From positions 1 through 64,000 of the forward strand of contig NZ_JBDLLU010000008.1 of assembly GCF_039749495.1 (NCBI RefSeq): DNA of 64,000 nt, written 5' to 3'. Below, piece after piece: positions 6,889 through 15,753 of this stretch. A program made the position numbers and the translations under genes. This DNA comes from Dehalogenimonas sp. THU2 (GTDB lineage Bacteria > Chloroflexota > Dehalococcoidia > Dehalococcoidales > Dehalococcoidaceae). The notes beneath the pieces were generated by a model. That model ran no database searches, was not told the origin of the DNA, and saw nothing but the letters and a program-made list of their open reading frames with translations. The stretch's first letter is position 1; the number at the start of each line of letters is the position of its first letter.

Positions 6889-9315
6889 TTAGTCCAGACC
6901 CAGTGGATCGACATCGATACCGATCCCCGCGGGGAGTCCGGCGGTTGAAAGGAATTCGGATACGCCGCAGCCTTTCACCATCACCTGCCAGCGGTAACGG
7001 CCGCCGCGCCGCGGCACGAAAGCTGGCGCCGGGCCGAGAAAATCGATGCCGGTCAGACCCCGGGCATCCCGCTCCAGGGTCAATTTATTTTTCAAGGTGG
7101 CGGCTACGGCGCGGCCTGTGCCTTCATCGACATGTTGAATCGTCAGCACGGCCAGTTCACCGAAAGGCGGGTAGCCCAGCGTTCGCCGGAATTTGATCTC
7201 CTGTTGAAAGAAACTCGGGTAGTCATGTTTGACGGCGGCGATGACGGCGTAATGCTCCGGCTGGTAGCTTTGCACCACCACCCGGCCGGGGAATTCGCCG
7301 CGCCCGGCCCGTCCGGCTACCTGGGCCAGCAACTGGAAAGTGCGTTCACCGGCGCGGAAATCCGGTAGATTGAGCGCCGTATCGGCGTTGATCACGCCCA
7401 CGAGCCCGACCCGGGGCAGATCCAGCCCGCGCGCCACCACCTGGGTGCCGATAAGGATATCTGCCCGTCCGGCGCGGAAATCGTCGAAGATCTGGTATCC
7501 GGCATCCTTGCCGCGAGTGGCGTCGGAATCCCAGCGCAGGATACGGGCTTCCGGGAATTCCCGCTGTGTCTCCTCCTCCAGTTTCTGGGTACCCAGGCCC
7601 AGGTACTTGATGCGGCGGCTGTGGCATACCGGGCAGATCTCCGGCACCCGGTAACCGGCGTTGCAATGATGGCAGACCAGCCGCTTCTCAACCGGGTGAT
7701 AACCCAGCGGCAGCAGGCAGTTGCGGCATTTGAGCACCTCGCCGCAATCACGGCACTGGATGAAGGTGGCGCCGCCGCGGCGGTTGTAAAACAGGATGAC
7801 CTGTTCCCTGTTCCTGAGGGCATCCGTGATTTCAGCCCGCAGCTTACGGCTGAAGATGGAGAGGTTGCCGCTTTTAAGTTCTTCCCGGAGATCGATCAGG
7901 GTGACCGCCGGCAGCGCTGCTCCGGGGTGGGGGGTGAGGCGGTCCGGTAGTTCCAACAGGGTGACTGTTCCGGTGGACACCTTATGATAGCTTTCGATAT
8001 CCGGTGTCGCCGAACCCAGCAGCAAGGCGGCGCCTGACTCAGTCGCCAGACGTTCAGCGACGGTGCGGGCATGATACAGGGGAGGAGTGTCCTGCTGTTT
8101 GTAGGCCCACTCGTGTTCTTCGTCCATTACGATAAGGCCTAGTTGACTCACGGGGGCGAACAGGGCGCTCCTGGGGCCGATTACGATGTCGAAGACCCCT
8201 TCGGCGATAGCCCGCCACTGGTCGAAACGTTCGCCCAGGGACAGTTTGCTGTGCAAGACCGCCACACGGCCGGGGAATCGGGCGGTGAAGCGTTCTATGA
8301 TCTGGTGGGTGAGGGCGATCTCCGGCACCAAGACGATGATCTGTTTCCCTTCTTTCAAGGCATGGGCGGTGGCGTGAAGATAGACCTCCGTTTTACCAGA
8401 GCCGGTCACCCCGTGCAACAAAAACGCGGGCGTTTTGCCGGGCATTGCCGTATCGATGCCTCGGATGACAGCTTCGACGGCGGTGGTTTGGGCGGGGGTT
8501 AGGGTGGGGGGCAGCGGCAGTTCCATCGCGGCGGGCAGGCGTGGGGCGCGCCGGGATTCTTCTTTGACGGTTTCGATCAGGCCTTTCCGGGTCAAGGCAG
8601 CCAGCGCCTCGGAAATATCGCCGATCTCATCGCGCAGTGCGGCGGCGGTGTTGTTGCCGCGGGAGTTGATCAATTGAGACAAGATTGATGCCTGTTTAGG
8701 GGCTTTCGCCATCAGTTTCCCGGCGATTGCCTGCGCGGCATCGAAATCGATGATAAGGCGGACCACTGTTTCCAACCGGGGTTTGATCTTGAGTGGCTGA
8801 AGCCGGTAGCGCCGGTCGATTAGATTGTTATCGAGGAGGTGCCGCAGCGCATTGCGCGCCGCCGTTTTTCCGAAGCGTTTTTCCAGCGTTTTTTGTTCGA
8901 CGGTATCGTCAAGCCTGATGTCTTCTATGATGGCGCACTCGGTCGGGGATAGGGCGACATCGCAAGGGAGTTCTGTGGTTTTGAAGATGGCTTCCGCCTT
9001 TCGTTCGAAACCGGGAGGCAGCCACAGCGCCAGCGAGGGGAATAACGGCGCCAGGTAATGGCGGCTGATAAACAGACCCGTCGCCATTTGCGCCGGGGTG
9101 AGACAGACGAGAGGATCGGTGACTCCGGCCAGGAGGCGCGTCTCGGCGAAGCGGGGGATATCGCCTACTTCCACCACAATGCCCTGGAGAGTCTTCGGCC
9201 CGAAGGGTACCAGCACAGCCTGACCCGGCCGGATATTCAACCCGGCCGGTATTTCGTAGCTGTAAGAGTTACGACCGGCGGCCGGTGAATTGACACTGAC
9301 CTCGGCGTAGCGCAA
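6889..9315 (-). CDS. priA: Primosomal protein N' (replication restart helicase PriA)
   Basis: An 808-residue 3'-5' DNA helicase that reloads the replisome at stalled forks. The N-terminal DNA-binding domain (about residues 1-110) is followed by a helicase core with Walker A LLHGVTGSGKTEVYL, Walker B VMDEEHEWAYKQQ and motif III LLLGSATPDIESY. The zinc module has paired Cys motifs (CRDCGEVLKCRNC, CHHCNAGYRVPEICPVC). Motifs V-VI include GTQVVARGLDLP and QVAGRAGRGEFPG. The start appears to be TTG at 9315, 17 nt after the rplS stop, with a weak AGAAG-type ribosome site. The order trmD-rplS-priA suggests co-transcription. Confidence 0.95.
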   Translation of the reverse strand: MRYAEVSVNSPAAGRNSYSYEIPAGLNIRPGQAVLVPFGPKTLQGIVVEVGDIPRFAETRLLAGVTDPLVCLTPAQMATGLFISRHYLAPLFPSLALWLPPGFERKAEAIFKTTELPCDVALSPTECAIIEDIRLDDTVEQKTLEKRFGKTAARNALRHLLDNNLIDRRYRLQPLKIKPRLETVVRLIIDFDAAQAIAGKLMAKAPKQASILSQLINSRGNNTAAALRDEIGDISEALAALTRKGLIETVKEESRRAPRLPAAMELPLPPTLTPAQTTAVEAVIRGIDTAMPGKTPAFLLHGVTGSGKTEVYLHATAHALKEGKQIIVLVPEIALTHQIIERFTARFPGRVAVLHSKLSLGERFDQWRAIAEGVFDIVIGPRSALFAPVSQLGLIVMDEEHEWAYKQQDTPPLYHARTVAERLATESGAALLLGSATPDIESYHKVSTGTVTLLELPDRLTPHPGAALPAVTLIDLREELKSGNLSIFSRKLRAEITDALRNREQVILFYNRRGGATFIQCRDCGEVLKCRNCLLPLGYHPVEKRLVCHHCNAGYRVPEICPVCHSRRIKYLGLGTQKLEEETQREFPEARILRWDSDATRGKDAGYQIFDDFRAGRADILIGTQVVARGLDLPRVGLVGVINADTALNLPDFRAGERTFQLLAQVAGRAGRGEFPGRVVVQSYQPEHYAVIAAVKHDYPSFFQQEIKFRRTLGYPPFGELAVLTIQHVDEGTGRAVAATLKNKLTLERDARGLTGIDFLGPAPAFVPRRGGRYRWQVMVKGCGVSEFLSTAGLPAGIGIDVDPLGLD

Positions 9316-9332
9316 GCGTTTTCTCGCTGCTT

Positions 9333-9689
9333 CTATTCGGTGGCTTTAGGTTCGCGCTGTTCCTTGATGCGGGCGGCCTTGCCGGACAATCCGCGCAGGT
9401 AGTATAGCTTGGCGCGGCGGACCCGGCCGCGGCGAACCACTTCGATCTTATCGACCAGCGGAGAGGCGAAGGGGAAAACGCGCTCTACGCCCACGCCGTA
9501 GGTGACACGGCGCACGGTGAAATTGCCGCCGTCTCCGCCGTTACGGGTACGCAGCACAACACCCTGGAACATCTGGATGCGTTCTTTTTCGCCTTCGACG
9601 ATCCTGACATGTACTTTAACGGTATCACCCGGGTTTACCTCGGGGAAATCGGTTTTGACCGCCGCCGGTACCAACTCTGAAACTTTCAT
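9333..9689 (-). CDS. rplS: 50S ribosomal protein L19
   Basis: A 118-residue large-subunit protein at the 30S-50S interface. Typical L19 blocks are [57 protein letters not shown] and [19 protein letters not shown]. Start ATG 9689 has a good ribosome site (AAGGAG, 7 nt). A possible promoter (TTGTGA, 16 nt, TAACAT) lies between this gene and trmD, so it may be transcribed from its own promoter as well as from upstream. Confidence 0.97.
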   Translation of the reverse strand: MKVSELVPAAVKTDFPEVNPGDTVKVHVRIVEGEKERIQMFQGVVLRTRNGGDGGNFTVRRVTYGVGVERVFPFASPLVDKIEVVRRGRVRRAKLYYLRGLSGKAARIKEQREPKATE

Positions 9690-9795
9690 ATGGGACTCCT
9701 TGTCATACCGCGCCGGGTCAACACCCGCCGGAAAAATCAGCAATGTTACAGACTGAATAGTAAATCACAAAAGGGCATTGAATAGCAAGTCGGGC

Positions 9796-10551
9796 TTAAT
9801 CGGTGCCGCTTTCGCCGCTATCGAATTCGGCTTTTAGCTCGATCAACGTCTTCCGGTCGGTTTTCGACAATTCTGCTATATCCAATAACTCCGGTCGTAT
9901 CGCCAGGGTGCGTTTCAATGATTCCCGCCGCCGCCAGCGGGCGATCTCGGCGTGGTTTCCGGAAAGCAGCACCGGGGGCACCGCCATGCCGCGGAATTCC
10001 GGCGGGCGGGTATAGTGGGGATATTCCAACAGTCCCTGGCTGTGGGACTCATCGACTTGGGATTCGCTCGAACCCAGGACGCCGGGCAGCAGGCGCGCCA
10101 CGGTGTCGGTCAACACCATGGCGGGCAGTTCTCCGCCGGAAAGGACATAATCGCCGATGCTTATCTCATCGTCGATGATCGCCCGCAACCGCTCATCGAT
10201 GCCCTCGTAATGCCCGGCGATGAGGATGAGGCGCGGCTTTTGCGCCAGTTCGGCGGCGATGGCTTGGGTGAACAATCGACCCGCGGGTGAGAGCAGGATG
10301 ACTGGAGCCCTGGCATCGTCCAAAGCCTGCACGGTCTCGACGGCCTCGAACACCGGCTCCGGCTTCAAGACCATGCCAGCACCGCCGCCGTAGGGCGTGT
10401 CATCGACGACATGATGGCGATCATGGGTGTAATCCCGGATGTTGTGGAGCTGCATATCGAGCAGGCCGCGGTCGATAGCCCTCTTCAGGATACTGGAACC
10501 GAACGGTCCGGCGAACATCTCCGGGAACAGGGTCAATATATCGATGCGCAT
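9796..10551 (-). CDS. trmD: tRNA (guanine37-N1)-methyltransferase
   Basis: A 251-residue SPOUT-class enzyme that methylates G37 next to the anticodon to prevent frameshifting. Signatures are [12 protein letters not shown] at the start, [21 protein letters not shown], the SAM trefoil-knot segments [12 protein letters not shown] and [16 protein letters not shown], and the linker [24 protein letters not shown] 10551 lies 6 nt after an extended -10-like TGTTAAAAT and has no ribosome site, so the mRNA may be nearly leaderless. It heads the minus-strand block trmD-rplS-priA. Confidence 0.96.
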   Translation of the reverse strand: MRIDILTLFPEMFAGPFGSSILKRAIDRGLLDMQLHNIRDYTHDRHHVVDDTPYGGGAGMVLKPEPVFEAVETVQALDDARAPVILLSPAGRLFTQAIAAELAQKPRLILIAGHYEGIDERLRAIIDDEISIGDYVLSGGELPAMVLTDTVARLLPGVLGSSESQVDESHSQGLLEYPHYTRPPEFRGMAVPPVLLSGNHAEIARWRRRESLKRTLAIRPELLDIAELSKTDRKTLIELKAEFDSGESGTD

Positions 10552-10745
10552 CGGCTGATTTTAACATAAACGCAACCCGGAAGGCGTCCCTGTTCAGTCC
10601 GGGATCCATCGACCAAGGGTATTGCTACCTGAATCGGGCGAAATCTGGAGTTTTGAAGAGCCTGGGTGAGAGGCTGAAATACTATTGACAGGATTTACTG
10701 GCTGTAACAATGTCGCAGACCGCCGCTGGGCGCGGTTAACCTGTC

Positions 10746-10774
10746 TTGACCTAACCCGTATTTGAGAGTATATT
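10746..10774 (+). promoter_or_regulatory. Sigma70-type promoter of an isolated RNA unit
   Basis: TTGACC (10746-10751) and TATATT (10769-10774) are separated by exactly 17 nt. Transcription would start near 10781. Back-to-back palindromes (GTACCGGTAC and GTACTAGTAC) lie at the start of the transcript. Confidence 0.8.
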
Positions 10775-10780
10775 GAAAAT

Positions 10781-11130
10781 GTGAGTACCGGTACTAGTAC
10801 TCGCAAGGATCGAAATAACGAAAAAGGAGGATGAATGGTAGAAAGGCAAGCCGTTCTTGGGATTTGGCTCTTTCCTCAGGCACACTCCTCGCTCGGAGAT
10901 GGAAAATCCTAGGTGATGTCCATAGCGGGGAGTCAGAACGAAGGTTCTTGAGCTTTCCATAGGCTGGGTTGAAATCCATCTGGTCGTATGATCAGGACGG
11001 GAAAGTAAAGAGCGAAGCAGCACTAGAGGACCAAAAAGGATCCCAGGTAACGAGAAAAGAATAAGGTTTACCAAGGTTTACACGGGCGGGTGCCGATAGC
11101 GGACTAGCTAGGCACCCGCCCTTATTTTTA
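10781..11130 (+). ncRNA. Candidate non-coding or dual-function RNA of about 350 nt, family unknown
   Basis: The segment has its own promoter and a strong terminator but no long reading frame. The 5' end can form GAGTAC/GTACTC; a GAAC-GAAG-GTTC hairpin lies near 10937 and AAGGTTTACCAAGGTTTAC is a direct repeat before the terminator. I looked for landmarks of RNase P RNA (GAGGAAAGTCC), tmRNA (tRNA-like end with CCA), SRP RNA (GGAAGGAAGCAG) and group I/II introns and saw none. An AAAGGAGG at 10823-10830 precedes ATGs at 10831 and 10835. The latter opens a 25-codon frame; the former a 43-codon frame ending in TAG that stays open for 33 more codons. It could be a small-protein mRNA, a regulatory RNA or both. 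Confidence 0.55.
11084..11130 (+). terminator. Terminator of the 10781-11130 RNA
   Basis: GGGCGGGTGCC (11084-11094) pairs with GGCACCCGCCC (11111-11121) over 11 bp, followed by TTATTTTTA. The 3' arm lies inside the last codons of the convergent gene at 11108-11941. Confidence 0.9.
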
Positions 11131-11941
11131 TATCATCGCCGACCCGGGTGCTGCACAGGGCCGCGGCACTGCCGCCTTTCAAGGCGATCTCCAGGTATCC
11201 CGCGGAACCGATGACAGCCATCAGGCCGCTGCCGTCCGCGTAAGCGTGTTTCAAGCCCTGTACCAAATGGCCGCCGAGATCGATGCGCAGGTTGGTCCCG
11301 GCTGGGAGGTCTTCGGGGCGAACGTCGGTGATGACGTTGCCGAAGTTGTCGATGTGCAGGACGTGGCCGGTCACCCCGCCGCCCGCGAGAACTTCCGGCT
11401 GGGGCAGCTTCAGCATGTTCAACCGGTTGACCGTTTCGCCGAAGGCGTTTATCTGAAACCCCTGGGACAGGAGCGCCGCCACAGGGGCCATGATGTCCCG
11501 GCCGTGGAAGGTGTCCGATACCGGCTGGCGGAAGAAACGGCTGTTGGTGACTTCCACGGCATGCGCCTCCGGGTTCAGTTTGACCTGGCGGAGGCCGCCG
11601 CTGGCTTCGACGAAATCGCCCGAGGCATACTCCTGGATCGCGTAGGAGAGCACACCGTTGTCCGGCCCCACAAAGGTCCCTGACGGCGTCCGGAGAATGA
11701 CGATACGCCGGGTGGTGCCGACGCCGGGGTCCACCACCACCAGGTGAATGGCGGAACGGGGGAAGTAAGGATAGACGGTGGATAGGACGAAAGCCGCCTG
11801 AAACACATTTTGGGGCGGGATTTCATGGCTGATATCTACCAGCAGGGCCTCCGGGTTGGTGTCCAGGATGACGCCCTTCATGGCGGCGACATAGCCGCCG
11901 GCGACGCCGAAGTCCGTGGTCAGGGTGATGACGGAGTTCAT
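11108..11941 (-). CDS. SAM hydrolase / SAM hydroxide adenosyltransferase family (DUF62)
   Basis: A 277-residue protein of the DUF62 family, which splits S-adenosylmethionine with hydroxide to adenosine and methionine and is related to fluorinase and chlorinase. Motifs are ITLTTDFGVAGGYVAAMKGV near the N-terminus, VVDPGVGTTRR and FVGPDNGVLSYA, DTFHGRDIMAPVAA, and a C-terminal beta-barrel segment HVLHIDNFGNVITDV. Start ATG 11941 follows a G-rich site (GGGGGCGAA). The last codons form one arm of the terminator of the convergent RNA unit. It appears co-transcribed with gatB and secG. Confidence 0.88.
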   Translation of the reverse strand: MNSVITLTTDFGVAGGYVAAMKGVILDTNPEALLVDISHEIPPQNVFQAAFVLSTVYPYFPRSAIHLVVVDPGVGTTRRIVILRTPSGTFVGPDNGVLSYAIQEYASGDFVEASGGLRQVKLNPEAHAVEVTNSRFFRQPVSDTFHGRDIMAPVAALLSQGFQINAFGETVNRLNMLKLPQPEVLAGGGVTGHVLHIDNFGNVITDVRPEDLPAGTNLRIDLGGHLVQGLKHAYADGSGLMAVIGSAGYLEIALKGGSAAALCSTRVGDDIKIRAGA

Positions 11942-11971
11942 TTCGCCCCCGTTCGACAATCGTTCGGGATA

Positions 11972-12190
11972 CTAGATTATCAGCAGCACCCAGATGGACA
12001 CCAGGACGAACATGATCACCAGTGCGATGGTCAACTGGAAGAGCGATTTCTCGATGCCGCGCTTGGTGCGGAAGACCGTGTCCGACTGGCCGAATATGCC
12101 GCCCAGGCCGCCGCCCCGCACCTGCAGCAGGGTCGAAAGGCCGAGGGTCACGGCGATGATGATCTGGGCGATAAGTAAAAAGGTGAGCAT
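11972..12190 (-). CDS. secG: Preprotein translocase subunit SecG
   Basis: A 72-residue SecYEG subunit with two membrane helices (about residues 2-22 and 50-71) joined by the SecG loop QVRGGGLGGIFGQSD followed by FRTKRGIEK. The ribosome site GGAAGG lies upstream of ATG 12190. It starts 4 nt after the gatB stop, so the two are probably one transcript. Confidence 0.93.
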   Translation of the reverse strand: MLTFLLIAQIIIAVTLGLSTLLQVRGGGLGGIFGQSDTVFRTKRGIEKSLFQLTIALVIMFVLVSIWVLLII

Positions 12191-12194
12191 TGTT

Positions 12195-13664
12195 TTAACC
12201 TTCCTTGAGCTTCTGTTGAATTATATCGGCGGCGAGGGCCGGATTAGCCCGGCCTTTGGACAGTTTCATCATCTGTCCGACCAGGAATTTGAGCGACTGT
12301 TCTTTACCGGCGTGATAATCAGCGACGGCGGCCGGATTGGCGGAGATGATGTCCGCGGCCATGTCTTTGAGGGCGGAGTCGTCGGAGATCTGGGCAAGTC
12401 CTTTATCCTTAATGATGTCCGCGGCGGACTTGCCGGAATTGTACATCTCCTCCAGCACGGTCTTGGCGGTGGCGCTGTTGATAGTGCCTTTGGCGGTGAC
12501 GACGGCCAGGCCGGCCAGGGCGGCGGGGGGCACCTTTTCGCTGAAAGCGGCGATGTCGATGTTGGCCGCGTTCATGATGCGGGAGATCTCGCCGTTGACC
12601 CAGTTGGCGGCGTCCTTGGCGGTTGCCGCCATATCCGCGCTGAGGACGGCTTCGAAATAATCCGCCGTCTCGCGGGCGGAGGTCAGCAGGGAGGCGTCGT
12701 AATCGGACAGGCTGTAATCTCGCATGAAGCGGGCCTGGCGGGCTTCCGGTAGTTCGGGCAGCCGCGACCGGACATCCTCGATCCATTTGTCGTCGAACTT
12801 AAGCGGCGGCAGATCGGGTTCCGGGAAATAGCGGTAATCGTGGGCAAACTCCTTGGAGCGCTGCGAGACCGTCTCGCCCCGGTCGTCCAGCCAGCCGCGG
12901 GTCTCCTGCTTGGCGCTGATGCCCAGGTCATAATCTTTGGATTGCCGGCCGACCTCGTACTCCAGCGCCCGGAAAACGGCGCGGAATGAGTTCATGTTCT
13001 TGACTTCCACCTTGGGGTAGAACTTCGTCTCACCAGCCGGTCTGAGCGAGATGTTGGCGTCGCAGCGGAAGGATCCCTCGTCCATGTTGGCCACCGACAC
13101 GCCTAGGTAGCGCAGGATGGTGCGGAGTTTCATCAGGTACTGGCGTGCCTCTTCCGGCTCCCGCATGTCCGGCTCACTGACGACCTCCATCAGCGGCACG
13201 CCGGAGCGGTTGACGTCCACCAGGGAGTGCCCGCCGCCGAGTTCATCGCGGTGGATGAGCTTGGACACGTCTTCCTCGAGGTGAACGCGGGTGATGCCGA
13301 TACGCCGCACCTCACCGTTGACGGTGACATCCAGCCAGCCGTTACGGCCGATGGGCTCGTCGTATTGGGATATCTGGTAACCCTTCACAAGGTCAGGGTA
13401 GGGGTAGTTCTTGCGGTCGAACTTGGAGTGCGGCGCGATGGTGCAGTGGAGCGCCAGCGCCGTCATCATGGTGAACTCCACGGCGCGCTTGTTGATCACC
13501 GGCAGGACGCCGGGCAGGCCGAGGCATACCGGGCAGACGCGGGTATTGGGCGGCGCGTCGGCATAGTCCGAGGCGCAGCGGCAATACATCTTGCTGGCGG
13601 TGGCCAGTTGGGCGTGGACCTCCAGCCCGATGACCGTCTCGTATTTGGTAATCGTCGTCGTCAT
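12195..13664 (-). CDS. gatB: Asp/Glu-tRNA(Asn/Gln) amidotransferase subunit B
   Basis: A 489-residue GatB, the subunit that activates mischarged Glu-tRNA(Gln) or Asp-tRNA(Asn) before amidation. Signatures are ETVIGLEVHAQLATASKMYC, NTRVCPVCLGLPGVLPVIN with zinc Cys residues, KNYPYPDLVKGYQISQYD, RIHLEEDVSKL-like RVHLEEDVSKLIH, SGVPLMEVVSEPD and the C-terminal YqeY-like domain. Promoter TTGCCG, 17 nt, TATACT lies upstream, and AAGG precedes ATG 13664. gatA and gatC are not adjacent in this window. Confidence 0.96.
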   Translation of the reverse strand: MTTTITKYETVIGLEVHAQLATASKMYCRCASDYADAPPNTRVCPVCLGLPGVLPVINKRAVEFTMMTALALHCTIAPHSKFDRKNYPYPDLVKGYQISQYDEPIGRNGWLDVTVNGEVRRIGITRVHLEEDVSKLIHRDELGGGHSLVDVNRSGVPLMEVVSEPDMREPEEARQYLMKLRTILRYLGVSVANMDEGSFRCDANISLRPAGETKFYPKVEVKNMNSFRAVFRALEYEVGRQSKDYDLGISAKQETRGWLDDRGETVSQRSKEFAHDYRYFPEPDLPPLKFDDKWIEDVRSRLPELPEARQARFMRDYSLSDYDASLLTSARETADYFEAVLSADMAATAKDAANWVNGEISRIMNAANIDIAAFSEKVPPAALAGLAVVTAKGTINSATAKTVLEEMYNSGKSAADIIKDKGLAQISDDSALKDMAADIISANPAAVADYHAGKEQSLKFLVGQMMKLSKGRANPALAADIIQQKLKEG

Positions 13665-14101
13665 GAAATTAACCTTGTAAGTATAGCAATACAGCCGCAG
13701 AGCGGCAACAGGCGCTCAATCACTTGTCATGACCTAAAAATAAATATGCCAAACCCGCCAAAATCCTATTGACAGCCCAGGAGTGCCGGTGTGCTACAAT
13801 GCACTCTCTGATAAGCGTGTTACAGGATGAACTTGCTGATTTTGCGTTGTTTTGCCGCCTCTCGGATTTCTTCGCGTGGTTCTCCCGGATCGTCGCCTGA
13901 ATTGTTTGGATTGTTTTTACTTGTCACAACGAAACAATCTCACGTTTGGCGCCTCGGATTCCAATCGTGGAAAATCGGGATTGTTTCCGAAAATAGCATC
14001 GGCGAAAAAACAAAAACCGTCATTTGCTCTCCTATATCGGTCGGCCCGAAGCTGAAACTGAAAACACCTTATTCACCTCCCTTGAGAAAATTTACAAACA
14101 T
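13665..14101. other. Gene-free stretch between divergent genes
   Basis: About 430 bp with no convincing gene. A TTGACA at 13769-13774 and an extended -10 (TGCTACAAT, ending 13800) are 20 nt apart, so a plus-strand transcript could begin near 13807. An open frame at 13827-14141 has no ribosome site and no recognisable content. The rest is AT-rich and unassigned. Confidence 0.4.
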
Positions 14102-14130
14102 TTTACATTCGGCTAATACTTGGATAATAC
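14102..14130 (+). promoter_or_regulatory. Promoter of the 50-residue-repeat protein
   Basis: TTTACA (14102-14107), 17 nt, TAATAC (14125-14130). A strong ribosome site AAGGAGG (14154-14160) follows before ATG 14166. Confidence 0.8.
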
Positions 14131-14165
14131 TGGGAGTGTAGTATGGGTGTCACAAGGAGGACGAT

Positions 14166-14969
14166 ATGTCAAAGACGATTTTGAGACTGGTTTCAGGTAC
14201 CGTGGTTCTGGCCGTGCTGGCTACAGGCGCGGTGGGAGTGGCGGCGGCGGATAGGACCGCAAGGGAACCGGCGCCGGCGGTCGAACGGACACAGCGTCCG
14301 GACGCCAGTGTTGCGGCGACGATCGATCAGATCATCGAACGCATCATGGAGATGCGGAACCGCAGCAATGTGGTCGCGTTGCTCGACCGGCTGGTGAAGA
14401 ACGACCGGATCACCCAGGGCGAAGCCAATCAGATCCTTAAAGACTGGGACGAAAAGCATCCGCCACCGTCCTTCGCGGACATCGAAGCCCGGATCATGGC
14501 GATGAAGAATCACAATAACGTAGTCGCCGTCCTCGACCGGCTGGTGGCCAACGGCATCATCACCCAGGGCGAGGCAAACCAGCTCCTCAAGGCATGGGAA
14601 GAGGCGAACCCGCCGCCGTCCTTCGAGGATATCGAAGCCCGGATCATGGCGATGAAGAACCACAATAACGTGGTCGCCGTCCTGGATCGGCTGGTGGCCA
14701 ACGGCATCATCACCCAGGGCGAGGCCAACCAGCTCCTTAAGGTCTGGGAAGAGGCCAACCCGCCGCCGTCCTTCGAGGACATCGAAGCCCGGATTTTGGC
14801 GATGAAGAACCACGACAGAGTGATAACCGTCCTCGACCGGCTGGTGGCTAACGGTATCATCAGTCAGGGTGAGGCCAACCAGTTACTTAAGGCATGGGAA
14901 GACCAGCATCCTGACTGGCAGACCGCGCCGACTCCTCCTCTGCCTACCACGTCCGCACGGACAGCGTGA
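14166..14969 (+). CDS. Secreted protein made of four 50-residue repeats; function unknown
   Basis: A 267-residue protein with an N-terminal signal segment (VVLAVLATGAVGVAAAD) and then four units of exactly 50 residues at about 56-105, 106-155, 156-205 and 206-255. Each unit reads like IEARIMAMKNHNNVVAVLDR, then LVANGIITQGEANQLLKAWE and a PPPSFED linker. The NGIITQGEANQLLKAW part recalls the short helical SHOCT-type motif (G-x-I-T-x-E-E-F), so each unit is probably a helical hairpin. Units 2 and 3 are nearly identical in DNA. The tail is Pro/Thr-rich with no membrane anchor. It has its own promoter and terminator and lies next to a two-component system. Confidence 0.8.
   Translation: MSKTILRLVSGTVVLAVLATGAVGVAAADRTAREPAPAVERTQRPDASVAATIDQIIERIMEMRNRSNVVALLDRLVKNDRITQGEANQILKDWDEKHPPPSFADIEARIMAMKNHNNVVAVLDRLVANGIITQGEANQLLKAWEEANPPPSFEDIEARIMAMKNHNNVVAVLDRLVANGIITQGEANQLLKVWEEANPPPSFEDIEARILAMKNHDRVITVLDRLVANGIISQGEANQLLKAWEDQHPDWQTAPTPPLPTTSARTA
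14331..14930 (+). repeat. Four tandem 150-bp coding repeats
   Basis: Units begin at 14331, 14481, 14631 and 14781. The second and third differ at only a few bases, while the first and fourth have diverged more, which points to recent internal duplication. Confidence 0.85.
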
Positions 14970-14988
14970 CCGGTAATCGCGTAGAAAG

Positions 14989-15024
14989 AACAGGCCGGGA
15001 GGGGAACCTGCCGGCCTGTTTCAT
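14989..15024 (+). terminator. Terminator after the repeat-protein gene
   Basis: AACAGGCCGG (14989-14998) pairs with CCGGCCTGTT (15011-15020), followed by TCATTT. The U-tract is short. Confidence 0.7.
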
Positions 15025-15069
15025 TTACCAATCCTGCCCGTTATAATGTCGCAAAAGCCAGATAATATT

Positions 15070-15753
15070 ATGGAAACGATCTTCATCATCGACGACGAGC
15101 CCAATATCGTCGAACTGGCACGGCTTTACCTGGAACGCGATGGTTATAAGGTACTCTCCGCCGGGAAAGGCCGCGACGGCCTGGACCAGATCGCCGCTGC
15201 CGGTCCGAATCTGATAATACTGGACGTCATGCTGCCCGACATCGATGGGTTCGAGGTCTTGAAACGTATCCGAAAAGGCAGCCAGGTACCCGTGCTGATG
15301 CTGTCCGCCCGGCGTGAGGATGTGGATAAGATCGTCGGGCTGGAAATGGGAGCCGACGACTACCTTACCAAGCCGTTCAATCCCCACGAATTGCTGGCGC
15401 GGGTCAGAGCGGTGCTGCGCCGCAGCAAGGTGATGGAACCGGCGGCCGAAGTTATCGAACTGGGCAACCTCAGGATAGACGCAGACCGCCATGAAGCCGC
15501 GGTGGCGGGATCGAAAATATCCCTGCGCAGCAAGGAATTCGCCCTGCTGCTGGCTATGGCCCGTCATCCCGGCGTGGTATTCAGCCGGGAGAAGCTCCTA
15601 AACCAGGTCTGGGGGTACGACTATTACGGCGACACCCGGACCGTGGATGTTCACGTAAACCATCTGCGCGACAAGCTGAAAGTCTCCGGCGTCGACATCG
15701 AAACGCTTCGGGGCACGGGGTACAAACTGGTGGCTCGCGAGGAGGCCGGGTGA
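15070..15753 (+). CDS. Response regulator, OmpR/PhoB family
   Basis: A 227-residue DNA-binding regulator. The receiver has FIIDDEPN (acidic pair), [14 protein letters not shown] (phospho-acceptor Asp), [11 protein letters not shown] and [13 protein letters not shown] (Lys). The winged-helix output domain ends with [20 protein letters not shown], typical of OmpR. Start ATG 15070 is preferred over ATG 15046, because a TATAAT at 15042-15047 overlaps the earlier codon. Its stop overlaps the GTG start of the kinase gene (GTGA), so the pair is translationally coupled. Confidence 0.92.
   Translation: METIFIIDDEPNIVELARLYLERDGYKVLSAGKGRDGLDQIAAAGPNLIILDVMLPDIDGFEVLKRIRKGSQVPVLMLSARREDVDKIVGLEMGADDYLTKPFNPHELLARVRAVLRRSKVMEPAAEVIELGNLRIDADRHEAAVAGSKISLRSKEFALLLAMARHPGVVFSREKLLNQVWGYDYYGDTRTVDVHVNHLRDKLKVSGVDIETLRGTGYKLVAREEAG

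Noticed and set aside
10781-11130. RNase P RNA, tmRNA or SRP RNA
   Set aside because: None of their conserved core sequences is present, and there is no tRNA-like CCA end. I kept it as an unknown RNA.
13827-14141. 104-codon open frame as a gene
   Set aside because: There is no ribosome site, the composition is not protein-like, and it ends across the promoter of the next gene.
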